5,639 bases of DNA from Lishizhenia sp. Its GTDB lineage: Bacteria; Bacteroidota; Bacteroidia; Flavobacteriales_D; Crocinitomicaceae. The stretch covers positions 1 through 5,639 of the forward strand of contig SKHH01000216.1 in NCBI GenBank assembly GCA_007117055.1, read 5' to 3'. Made by a program: the position numbers and the translations under genes. The notes beneath the pieces are model-generated. The model did no database searches. It was given only the letters and a program-made list of their open reading frames with translations, and was not told the DNA's origin. This document shows positions 1 to 5,639 of the stretch, piece by piece (position 1 is the stretch's first letter; each line of letters begins with the position of its first letter).

Positions 1-1
1 C

Positions 2-736
2 ACATTAATCAATTCCTCTCCTGGAAATTCGACATCTTGTCTTTGGGAACTTGGAGATGGTAATGTATTAACAAATTGTGATTCTGTAAACTACAATTAT
101 GATCAAGCTGGGTGTTTTGATATTAGTCTTACTATTACAACAGTTGGCGGGTGTCAAAATACTATGACTATGAGTGATGCTGTTTGCATAGAAAGTGGAC
201 CAATAGCGGATTTCTCGACGGATCCAAACATCGCTTTTACTGAAGACCCCACTTTTAATTTTATAAATGAATCATCGGGAGCTACAAGTTATCAATGGTT
301 TTTTGGTGACGGATTAGGAACTTCTACTGAAGAAAACCCTAGCTATACTTATCCTACCGAACAAGACGGATTTTATGAAGTTACATTAGTAGCAGTTAAT
401 TCAAATGGCTGCACCGACACTACAATCAGACGAGTTGAAATCCGTGAAGAGCTTATATTTTGGGTACCCAATGCCTTCACTCCAGACCAAGACAAATTCA
501 ATGAAACTTTTCAGCCAGTATTTACTTCTGGTTTTGACCCTTTTGACTACAAACTATTACTATTTAATAGATGGGGAGAAGTAGTATTTGAATCTAGAAA
601 TGCTCAAGTAGGTTGGGATGGAACCTATGGTGGAAATATTGTAAAGGACGGTGTGTATGTTTGGAAAATCGAATTTAAAGACAAATACACGGATGAAAGA
701 TACGAAAGAACAGGACATGTTACATTAATCAGGTAA
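2..736 (+). CDS. PKD-repeat protein with C-terminal CHU_C (T9SS type B) sorting domain, 5'-truncated
   Basis: This is the 3' end of a large cell-surface or secreted protein; the frame is open from base 2, so the true start lies outside the window. The visible 244 codons hold, in order, most of one PKD-like Ig fold (codons about 1-60, with the motif LWELGDG), a second PKD domain (about 67-149, with YQWFFGDG, then NPSYTY and the closing NGCTDT strand), and a C-terminal domain (about 150-244). That last domain starts with VPNAFTPD and carries LLLFNRWGEVVF, GWDGTYGG and GVYVWKIEF. These are hallmarks of the gliding-motility-associated/CHU_C domain, known to direct export and surface attachment through the type IX secretion system. 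Several cysteines in and between the PKD folds may form disulfides outside the cell. Such proteins are often adhesins, but the ligand cannot be told from this fragment. No PorP/SprF-type partner gene follows; the next gene is a thiolase. Confidence 0.93.
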   Translation, partial: TLINSSPGNSTSCLWELGDGNVLTNCDSVNYNYDQAGCFDISLTITTVGGCQNTMTMSDAVCIESGPIADFSTDPNIAFTEDPTFNFINESSGATSYQWFFGDGLGTSTEENPSYTYPTEQDGFYEVTLVAVNSNGCTDTTIRRVEIREELIFWVPNAFTPDQDKFNETFQPVFTSGFDPFDYKLLLFNRWGEVVFESRNAQVGWDGTYGGNIVKDGVYVWKIEFKDKYTDERYERTGHVTLIR

Positions 737-741
737 CTTCG

Positions 742-870
742 TTTTCGTTGCAAATAATTTTCGATATAGTGTTTCCCATATTTTTTAGTTCGATGAAAAG
801 CAGTGAATGACAGTTATACCTTACCTGTATTTCAAACATTATGCTTATTTTCGTGGAAAATTTTCGAAAA
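742..870. promoter_or_regulatory. Candidate operator/promoter region upstream of the thiolase
   Basis: The 144-base gap before the thiolase contains TTTTCG four times (742-747, 758-763, 848-853, 861-866) and its complement once (865-870). Next to the gene the words form overlapping dyads: TTTTC-GTG-GAAAA (848-860), GAAAATTTTC (856-865) and TTTTCGAAAA (861-870), ending 10 bases before the ATG. TATTTTCG at 846-853 is one base away from the Bacteroidota -7 pattern TAnnTTTG, but no good -33 element was found at the right distance. The region must hold the thiolase promoter unless transcription reads through from the upstream gene, for which no terminator is evident. Regulation by a dyad-binding protein is only an inference, and AT-rich DNA yields short palindromes easily. 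Confidence 0.3.
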
Positions 871-880
871 ATAATCAGTT

Positions 881-2056
881 ATGAAAGAAGTATATATTGT
901 TTCAGCAGTTCGTACACCAATGGGTAGTTTTTTAGGTGCATTATCTAGTGTACCTGCCCCAAAATTAGGTGCAACTGCTATTAAAGGTGCTCTTGAAAAA
1001 GGAGGTGTTGACCCAAAAACGATTGATGAAGTTTTTATGGGAAATGTATTGCAAGCTAATCTCGGACAAGCTCCAGCACGTCAAGCAGCTATGTTTGCAG
1101 GAATTTCTGAAAACGTACCTTGTACAACCGTAAATAAAGTGTGTGCATCAGGAATGAAAGCAATTGCGTTAGCAGCTCAAACAATCAAAGCTGGTGACAA
1201 TCATATTGTGGTTGCTGGTGGTATGGAAAACATGAGCATGGTTCCACATTACGTAAACGGTCGTTTAGGAACTAAATTAGGAACCATTAAAATGGAAGAC
1301 GGAATGGTGAAGGACGGTTTAACAGACGTTTACAACCAAGTTCACATGGGGAATTGCGCTGACAAATGTGCATCAGAGCATGAGTTTTCCAGAGAAGATC
1401 AAGATAATTTTGCTGTAACTTCATACGAGCGTGCATCAAAAGCATGGCAAGAAGGAAAATTCAACGATGAAATTGTGCCTGTAGAAGTACCGCAACGAAA
1501 AGGAGACCCTGTAGTAGTAAGCGAAGATGAGGAATACAAAAACGTAAGAATGGATAAAATCCCTGCATTACGCCCTGCTTTTACTAAGGAAGGTACAGTT
1601 ACCGCTGCTAATGCTTCCACATTAAATGACGGTGCATCTGCGGTAATTTTAGCATCCAAAGAAGCGGTTGAAAAATACGGTTTAACACCTATCGCAAAAG
1701 TAGTTTCTTATGCAGATGCTGCACAAGACCCCGAATGGTTTACAACAGCTCCAGCTAAAGCGCTTCCTATCGCACTTGGAAAAGCTGGTTTAAAAAATGA
1801 CGACATTGATTTCTGGGAATTAAACCAAGCATTCTCTGTAGTTGGTTTGGCGAACATCAAATTGTTAGGATTAGATGCTGCCAAAGTTGATGTGAACGGA
1901 GGAGCAGTAGCTCTAGGTCACCCACTTGGAAGTTCAGGTTCAAGAATAATTGTAACCTTGATTAATGTATTGAAACAAAATGGAGGAAAACTTGGTGCCG
2001 CTGGAATTTGTAACGGTGGTGGTGGAGCTTCCGCTATGGTAATTGAGAATGTTTAA
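881..2056 (+). CDS. Acetyl-CoA C-acetyltransferase (thiolase, ACAT1/T2-like)
   Basis: This is a complete 391-residue thiolase, the usual length for the bacterial biosynthetic type. It should join two acetyl-CoA into acetoacetyl-CoA or run the reverse cleavage, in the cytosol. The catalytic set is present at positions one lower than in the Zoogloea enzyme: nucleophile Cys88 in VCASGMKA, Asn315 in NQAF, His347 in GGAVALGHPLG and Cys377 in ICNGGGGASA. The stretches VKDGLTDVYN, TVTAANASTLNDGA and the ANIK segment after NQAF resemble human ACAT1 more than long-chain FadA thiolases, so short-chain substrates (acetoacetyl-CoA, perhaps 2-methylacetoacetyl-CoA from isoleucine breakdown) are the best guess. 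Oddly, the usual NEAF motif reads NQAF (Gln316). The ATG at 881 begins the standard MKEVYIVSAVRTP start of the fold; no Shine-Dalgarno site is seen. The gene stands alone, not in a visible beta-oxidation operon, and ends in a strong hairpin. Confidence 0.95.
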   Translation: MKEVYIVSAVRTPMGSFLGALSSVPAPKLGATAIKGALEKGGVDPKTIDEVFMGNVLQANLGQAPARQAAMFAGISENVPCTTVNKVCASGMKAIALAAQTIKAGDNHIVVAGGMENMSMVPHYVNGRLGTKLGTIKMEDGMVKDGLTDVYNQVHMGNCADKCASEHEFSREDQDNFAVTSYERASKAWQEGKFNDEIVPVEVPQRKGDPVVVSEDEEYKNVRMDKIPALRPAFTKEGTVTAANASTLNDGASAVILASKEAVEKYGLTPIAKVVSYADAAQDPEWFTTAPAKALPIALGKAGLKNDDIDFWELNQAFSVVGLANIKLLGLDAAKVDVNGGAVALGHPLGSSGSRIIVTLINVLKQNGGKLGAAGICNGGGGASAMVIENV

Positions 2057-2076
2057 TTATTTTAAATATACTTAAC

Positions 2077-2107
2077 AAAAGGCCTTGTGATTTTCACAGG
2101 GCTTTTT
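2077..2107. terminator. Bidirectional intrinsic terminator between convergent genes
   Basis: Bases 2077-2090 pair with 2094-2107 to give a 14-bp stem with two G-U wobbles on the plus-strand RNA and a three-base TTT loop. The right arm runs into eight T residues (2103-2110), giving a classic intrinsic terminator 20 bases after the thiolase stop codon. Read on the minus strand, the stem also ends in TTTTG, 25 bases after the stop of the symporter gene, so one hairpin probably serves both convergent transcripts, more weakly on the minus side because the U tract is shorter. Confidence 0.88.
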
Positions 2108-2131
2108 TTTGTTTGCAGCCCTCAACAACTA

Positions 2132-3460
2132 CTACTTCAATTTCCCCATAGATTTTCCAATAATCATGGACACCGCAGCGTCACCCGTAACATTGACAGA
2201 AGTTCTCAGCATATCCAAGGGACGATCTATTGCGAAAATAAGTGCAAGTCCAGCCTCTGGAATTCCAGCTTGAGCGAGAACAATTACCAACATCACCATT
2301 CCTGCACCTGGAACAGCCGCTGAACCAATACTTGCTAATGTTGCTGTCGCAATAATTGTTAATTGTGCCGAAAGATCCAATTGCATTCCAAATGCTTGTG
2401 CGATAAAAATTGCAGCAACAGCCTGATACAAACTTGTTCCATCCATATTAATCGTTGCACCAATAGGCAAAACAAAACTTGTCACCTCCTCCTCTACTCC
2501 AAGGTGATCCTCCACTCGCTCCATAGTTAAAGGTAAAGTTGCTGCAGATGAACTTGTACTAAACCCGAGCAACTGAGCTGGAGAAATTCCCCTCAAGAAA
2601 AACACCGGTGATTTCTTGGTAAAAAGGTAAACAAGTAATGTATAAATCACTATCATTAACAGCAAGCCAATGACAACTGTAATCGCATACCACAATAGAG
2701 CCATAAATAAATCTTGACTTGGTGCTTCAACCACCAGTCCGGCCATTAAAGCAAAAACCCCTATTGGTGAAACAAGCATGATTAAATCAATTAATTTTAA
2801 TATCACTTCATTAAATCCATCAAAAAAAGCCTTCACAGGAGCCGCTTTTTCCGGAGAAATAAGAATCAATCCTATCCCAAAAAAGATGGCGAAAACAATT
2901 ACTTGTAGCATGTTCCCGTTATCAGACGCTGCAAAGAATAAGTTATTGGGGATTAAGTCTTCCAGTGCTCTCAAGGGACCTGATTCCCGTTGCTCAGAGG
3001 CCATTGAAATTTTTGTACCCGCATCTTCACTGTAACTGGCTATTAAATCCTCCCTTGTTTCTTCTGAAATCGTTGTTCCTGGTTGTATCATATTCACCAT
3101 CACCAACCCCAGGGAAACTGCTATAATTGTTGTTCCAATATAGGTAGCGATAGTTCGAAAGCCCATTTTTGAAAGCTTTGAAATATCTTTTAAATCAGAA
3201 ACCCCTTTAATTAGTGAGCCTAAAATCAAAGGCACAGCTATTAACTTCAAGGCATTGATAAACATATTTCCGAAAGGCTTGATCCAATCTCTTACAAAGC
3301 GACTTGCCTTTGTGATTTCCAACTCCTCCCCTCCTTGCGTAATTGTAGTCATGGATTTTCCCCAAGGGGTTTGAATTAGCAAAAAGCTAAAAACAATCCC
3401 AAACAGCATTCCCAATAGAATTTTCCAATGTAAGGCCATTTTTCTCTTCTTGCTACTCAT
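2132..3460 (-). CDS. Dicarboxylate/amino acid:cation symporter (DAACS family), probably sodium:aspartate/glutamate
   Basis: This 442-residue inner-membrane transporter has the full GltPh/EAAT architecture. The first helix starts at about residue 11, the serine-rich hairpin HP1 tip is STSSSAATLP (301-310), the TM7 motif NMDGT is at 338-342, the HP2 tip is SIGSAAVPGAG (377-387), and TM8 carries DMLRTSVNVTGD (416-427). Arg419 matches the GltPh arginine that binds the side-chain carboxylate of aspartate. Asn338, Asp340, Asn423, Asp427 and the TM3 pattern YxxTT (107-111) match GltPh sodium ligands. From these residues I infer sodium-coupled uptake of Asp or Glu rather than DctA-type C4-dicarboxylate uptake, but specificity is untested. 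The stretch after TM3 (about 128-175) is a long polar loop. The ATG at 3460 gives a short basic N-terminus; Met8 is an alternative. The gene lies 14 bases after aroC and is likely the last in that operon. Symbols such as gltP or gltT would fit, but I do not assign one. Confidence 0.93.
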   Translation of the reverse strand: MSSKKRKMALHWKILLGMLFGIVFSFLLIQTPWGKSMTTITQGGEELEITKASRFVRDWIKPFGNMFINALKLIAVPLILGSLIKGVSDLKDISKLSKMGFRTIATYIGTTIIAVSLGLVMVNMIQPGTTISEETREDLIASYSEDAGTKISMASEQRESGPLRALEDLIPNNLFFAASDNGNMLQVIVFAIFFGIGLILISPEKAAPVKAFFDGFNEVILKLIDLIMLVSPIGVFALMAGLVVEAPSQDLFMALLWYAITVVIGLLLMIVIYTLLVYLFTKKSPVFFLRGISPAQLLGFSTSSSAATLPLTMERVEDHLGVEEEVTSFVLPIGATINMDGTSLYQAVAAIFIAQAFGMQLDLSAQLTIIATATLASIGSAAVPGAGMVMLVIVLAQAGIPEAGLALIFAIDRPLDMLRTSVNVTGDAAVSMIIGKSMGKLK

Positions 3461-3474
3461 ATAAAATTATTTTA

Positions 3475-4569
3475 TTACGAATTCGTTTCGTTTACAAAAC
3501 TATTCATTTGAGTCGATTGATGTATCAGGTAGTGATCTAACAAAACTAATGCAGTCATTGCTTCAACTATAACAACTGCTCTAGGAACAACACATGGGTC
3601 GTGTCTCCCCTTACCTTTCAACGTAACAACCTGATTATTTTCATCAATCGATTGCTGATCTTGCATAATGGTAGCGACAGGTTTAAAAGCTGTTCGGAAA
3701 TAAATTTCTTGGCCGTTCGAAATTCCACCTTGAATTCCTCCACTGTAATTAGTCGCTGTACTTTCGTCTTTTAAAATCACATCATTATGCTCAGAGCCAA
3801 GCATTGAAATACCATCAAAACCTGAACCATATTCAAAGCCTTTTACCGCATTGATAGAAAGCATGGCTTTACCAAGGTCTGCGTGTAACTTATCAAACAC
3901 GGGTGTTCCAAGTCCAGGAGGTACACCAAAAACACGACAAGTAACAGCTCCACCAACAGTATCTCCTGATTTTCTTATTTTCTTTATGTAATCAATCATT
4001 TGTTCGGCAATCGCTGGAACGGGACAACGCACTGCATTTTTTTCAGCAAACGACACATCAATATCAAGGTCTTTTGGAATTTTAATTTCACCCACTTGAT
4101 CAACATATGCAGATATTTTTATCCCTAGTTGTTTTAAACATTGTTTGGCGATTGCGCCACCAACAACTCTCGCTACTGTCTCTCTAGCGCTTGACCTCCC
4201 ACCTCCTCGATAATCACGATGACCATATTTTTTGGTGTAGGTATAATCGGCATGAGAAGGACGAAAAATATTTTTTATATGATCATAATCCTTGGTTTTT
4301 TGATTTTCATTATAAATGACAAAGCCAATTGGAGCACCAGTTGTAACTCCTTCAAAAACCCCAGAAAGCAACTTTAACGTATCAGACTCTTTACGTTGCG
4401 TAACAATCTCAGATTGACCTGGTCTTCTTCTGTCTAACTCTAGCTGAATTGTATTTTCATCCAATTCCAATCCTGAAGGAACACCATCTAACACTCCACC
4501 AATAGCCAAGCCATGTGACTCTCCAAAAGTCGAAAGTTTTAAAATTTTACCAAAACTGTTCCCCGACAT
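3475..4569 (-). CDS. aroC: Chorismate synthase
   Basis: Chorismate synthase turns 5-enolpyruvylshikimate-3-phosphate into chorismate, the last step of the shikimate pathway that feeds Phe, Tyr, Trp, folate and quinone synthesis. It is a cytosolic homotetramer needing reduced FMN. The 364-residue length is normal. Diagnostic motifs run in order: FGESHG with His19, RRRPGQ (47-52), RPSHADYTY with His106, the phosphate and flavin-binding run YRGGGRSSARET (120-131), SGDTVGGAV, GGIQGGISNG, and GRHDPCVVPRA (321-331). Both histidines thought to act as general acids in the family are present. The last 14 or so residues are a polar tail beyond the conserved fold. The ATG at 4569 puts the FGESHG motif at its usual place near the N-terminus; AAGG lies only one base upstream, too close to be a good ribosome site. 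The gene sits 35 bases after the upstream membrane-protein gene and 14 before the symporter, suggesting one transcript. Confidence 0.98.
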   Translation of the reverse strand: MSGNSFGKILKLSTFGESHGLAIGGVLDGVPSGLELDENTIQLELDRRRPGQSEIVTQRKESDTLKLLSGVFEGVTTGAPIGFVIYNENQKTKDYDHIKNIFRPSHADYTYTKKYGHRDYRGGGRSSARETVARVVGGAIAKQCLKQLGIKISAYVDQVGEIKIPKDLDIDVSFAEKNAVRCPVPAIAEQMIDYIKKIRKSGDTVGGAVTCRVFGVPPGLGTPVFDKLHADLGKAMLSINAVKGFEYGSGFDGISMLGSEHNDVILKDESTATNYSGGIQGGISNGQEIYFRTAFKPVATIMQDQQSIDENNQVVTLKGKGRHDPCVVPRAVVIVEAMTALVLLDHYLIHQSTQMNSFVNETNS

Positions 4570-4604
4570 ACCTTATATTTAATGCTTTGTTAATACCCTG
4601 TTCG

Positions 4605-5114
4605 TTACTTCATGTGTTTCAGGTTCAATGCATACAATACAATAAACACAGCAGAGATAAACAAACTACCAAAAACTAAAAAATTCGGAATAATATCACC
4701 TGGTAAAAAAACATAGAACCAAATAATTGGTAATAAACTGTATGCCACATACAGATGAAAACCTAACTTTTTTAAGCGGAACATCAAAAACATACTTGCA
4801 GCACCAACAAACAATGCAAGGAGAGTTGCTACATTAAAACTATAAAAAACTTCATTATTCTGGTAAATAGACATATCCACTACATCCATTACCATATCAG
4901 CAATGTCATCGGCACCTTGATCTCGAAGTAAAGAGATACTTTCCATTTGTTCCGCCAAATACACATCAACTTGATCCTTATCCATTGGTCCAGCGAACAA
5001 ACTTTTCAAGGTTGAGTACAAACTTGAAACAATAGAAACACTGCTCAACACAATTATTGCAACTAAAAAATTAGGTCTTTTTGGTTCTGGATCATTAATA
5101 CTATTTTCTGTCAT
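4605..5114 (-). CDS. Four-helix membrane protein of unknown function
   Basis: I do not recognise a named family. Starting at the ATG at 5114 the protein has 169 residues: a polar N-terminus with a KRPNFL motif, a first helix (about 16-40), an acidic soluble stretch (about 41-89, rich in Asp, Glu and Met, probably helical), then three more helices (about 90-112, 118-137, 143-164) and a short basic end. Basic groups KR, RLKK and KHMK all fall on one side, so both ends and the 2-3 loop are predicted cytoplasmic and the acidic stretch periplasmic. KRPxFL followed by a four-helix layout recalls small uncharacterised membrane proteins I associate with Bacteroidota. The frame stays open upstream to a TTG at 5168 and has another ATG at 5129; I prefer 5114 because AGAGGAGAA precedes it directly. 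It is probably the first gene of the operon with aroC and the symporter, but nothing in the sequence ties its role to either. Confidence 0.8.
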   Translation of the reverse strand: MTENSINDPEPKRPNFLVAIIVLSSVSIVSSLYSTLKSLFAGPMDKDQVDVYLAEQMESISLLRDQGADDIADMVMDVVDMSIYQNNEVFYSFNVATLLALFVGAASMFLMFRLKKLGFHLYVAYSLLPIIWFYVFLPGDIIPNFLVFGSLFISAVFIVLYALNLKHMK

Positions 5115-5116
5115 TT

Positions 5117-5122
5117 CTCCTC
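5117..5122 (-). promoter_or_regulatory. Possible Shine-Dalgarno GAGGAG for the membrane-protein gene
   Basis: GAGGAG ends two bases before the ATG at 5114, so its GAGG half is four bases away, which is at the short end of workable spacing. It lies inside the codons that would read KRGE if the ATG at 5129 were used. This favours the later start, though Bacteroidota often translate without such a site, so the evidence is modest. Confidence 0.35.
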
Positions 5123-5170
5123 TTTTCATCTTTGTTAAACTAAAGTAGTGTTTAGTTCCGAAGCTCAATT

Positions 5171-5203
5171 CAAACTAATTGAAAATCGACTTACCTAAAC
5201 AAA
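5171..5203 (-). promoter_or_regulatory. Candidate promoter for the minus-strand operon
   Basis: On the minus strand, TTTG (5203-5200) is followed after 21 bases by TTAGTTTG (5178-5171), which differs at one position from the Bacteroidota -7 consensus TAnnTTTG. A start of transcription near 5164 would fall downstream of the TTG at 5168 and so rule that codon out, while leaving a leader of about 35-50 bases before the ATGs at 5129 and 5114. Pattern match only. Confidence 0.32.
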
Positions 5204-5266
5204 GGTTAAAATTACAAAAAACCATCAGAACATACTTGAGAAGAATATAATTTCACGAAACAATTT

Positions 5267-5294
5267 TTGACTTTTTAAAATTTTCCTTACTTTG
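5267..5294 (+). promoter_or_regulatory. Candidate promoter for the TraB/GumN gene
   Basis: TTG at 5267-5269 is followed after 17 bases by TTACTTTG at 5287-5294, one mismatch from TAnnTTTG. Transcription would begin close to 5300, only about eight bases before the ATG at 5308, giving a very short leader. The match is reasonable for Bacteroidota, but the AT-rich context makes chance matches likely. Confidence 0.4.
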
Positions 5295-5307
5295 TAAAAA
5301 AGTTTAC

Positions 5308-5639
5308 ATGAAAATAATATCACTTATCGCTTGGATATCACTTTTTAGTTGTTCTTACTTTCATGCACAGGAAGAAGTTGATCGAAGCAACAATCAACTG
5401 TTATGGGAGATTTCAGGAAATGGACTAACATCCCCTTCATATCTTTACGGAACTTTCCATACGAATGACCAAACAATGTTTGATTTTCCAGATTCGGTTT
5501 ACTATGCGCTATACAGCTCAAAAGCCCTTAGCTTAGAAACAAACATCACAGAAATGATGGGAAAAATGGATGTAATAACATCTTCTTCGTTTCAACTCCC
5601 AAGAGGAATTCGATGGTTAATTCCCACTGAAAAAAACAA
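5308..5639 (+). CDS. TraB/GumN-family exported protein, 3'-truncated
   Basis: The frame is open from the ATG at 5308 to the right edge (110 full codons), so only the N-terminal part is seen. Residues 1-20 form a signal peptide: a Lys, then a hydrophobic core ending SYFHA before QEE. Mature sequence begins with LLWEISGNG, then SPSYLYGTFHTND with the GxxH motif (Gly48 to His51), and later a glutamate in ALSLETN (Glu77). This order, LLWxIxG then YLxGTxH and an LxxE, is typical of the TraB/GumN (TIKI-like) family, where the GxxH histidine and the glutamate are thought to belong to a metal-dependent active site. The physiological substrate of bacterial members is largely unknown. LFSC at 12-15 is a possible lipobox, so the protein could be a lipoprotein instead of periplasmic. 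It is transcribed away from the aroC operon and has its own candidate promoter. Confidence 0.85.
   Translation, partial: MKIISLIAWISLFSCSYFHAQEEVDRSNNQLLWEISGNGLTSPSYLYGTFHTNDQTMFDFPDSVYYALYSSKALSLETNITEMMGKMDVITSSSFQLPRGIRWLIPTEKN

Noticed and set aside
2..731. ACATTAATCA at 2-11 and again at 722-731, near both ends of the first gene
   Set aside because: Both copies are in the same codon phase and encode Thr-Leu-Ile in beta strands; a 10-base match of this kind is coincidence or codon bias, with no flanking structure of an insertion.
719..737. GTTAC/GTAAC inverted repeat at the stop codon of the PKD protein as a terminator
   Set aside because: A five-base stem with a nine-base loop and no T tract is too weak to call.
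1399..1659. 86-codon open frame antisense inside the thiolase
   Set aside because: It lies wholly within a confidently identified gene, has no recognisable domain and mirrors the codon pattern of the sense frame.
2087..2323. 78-codon open frame on the plus strand over the terminator and the 3' end of the symporter
   Set aside because: It starts inside the terminator stem and its product is low-complexity shadow sequence antisense to conserved TM8/HP2 codons.
2778..3035. 85-codon plus-strand open frame antisense to the symporter
   Set aside because: No family resemblance or initiation signal; it is a shadow of the real minus-strand gene.
3461..3475. Perfect AT-only dyad ATAAAAT-T-ATTTTAT filling the aroC-symporter gap
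   Set aside because: It is made only of A and T, has no T tract placed for termination, and such dyads arise easily in this base composition.
5115..5168. N-terminal extension of the membrane protein from a TTG at 5168
   Set aside because: TTG is a rare start, the extra residues are not part of the helix layout, and the candidate promoter at 5171-5203 would place the transcript start downstream of it.

Overview
The window looks like a chromosomal segment of a Bacteroidota bacterium, most probably Flavobacteriia/Flavobacteriales. It is AT-rich. Its first gene ends in a CHU_C-type domain, the C-terminal sorting domain used by the type IX secretion system, which is restricted to this phylum. Most genes have no clear Shine-Dalgarno site, and candidate promoters in the last intergenic region resemble the Bacteroidota TTG / TAnnTTTG pattern. 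The family cannot be fixed from the sequence alone.

Layout from left to right. Bases 2-736 (+) are the 3' end of a large secreted PKD-repeat protein, cut off by the window edge. A 144-base gap follows with a cluster of TTTTCG words and overlapping dyads just before the next gene. Bases 881-2056 (+) encode a complete acetyl-CoA acetyltransferase (thiolase) very similar in pattern to the mitochondrial ACAT1 type. A strong hairpin at 2077-2107 lies between it and the convergent gene, and can end transcription from both sides. Three genes then run on the minus strand and are probably co-transcribed, read from right to left: a four-helix membrane protein of unknown function (4605-5114), chorismate synthase aroC (3475-4569) and a sodium-coupled aspartate/glutamate-type symporter (2132-3460), with gaps of 35 and 14 bases. 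A divergent intergenic region with candidate promoters on both strands leads to the 5' end of an exported TraB/GumN-family protein (5308-end, +), cut by the right edge.

Functionally this is mostly core metabolism and transport (aromatic amino acid precursor synthesis, acetoacetyl-CoA chemistry, acidic amino acid uptake) flanked by two exported proteins. I see no mobile element, CRISPR array, RNA gene, defence system or biosynthetic cluster, and no convincing undescribed system. The points most worth a second look are the Glu-to-Gln change in the thiolase NEAF motif, the TTTTCG cluster upstream of that gene, and the ambiguous signal peptide/lipobox of the TraB/GumN protein.
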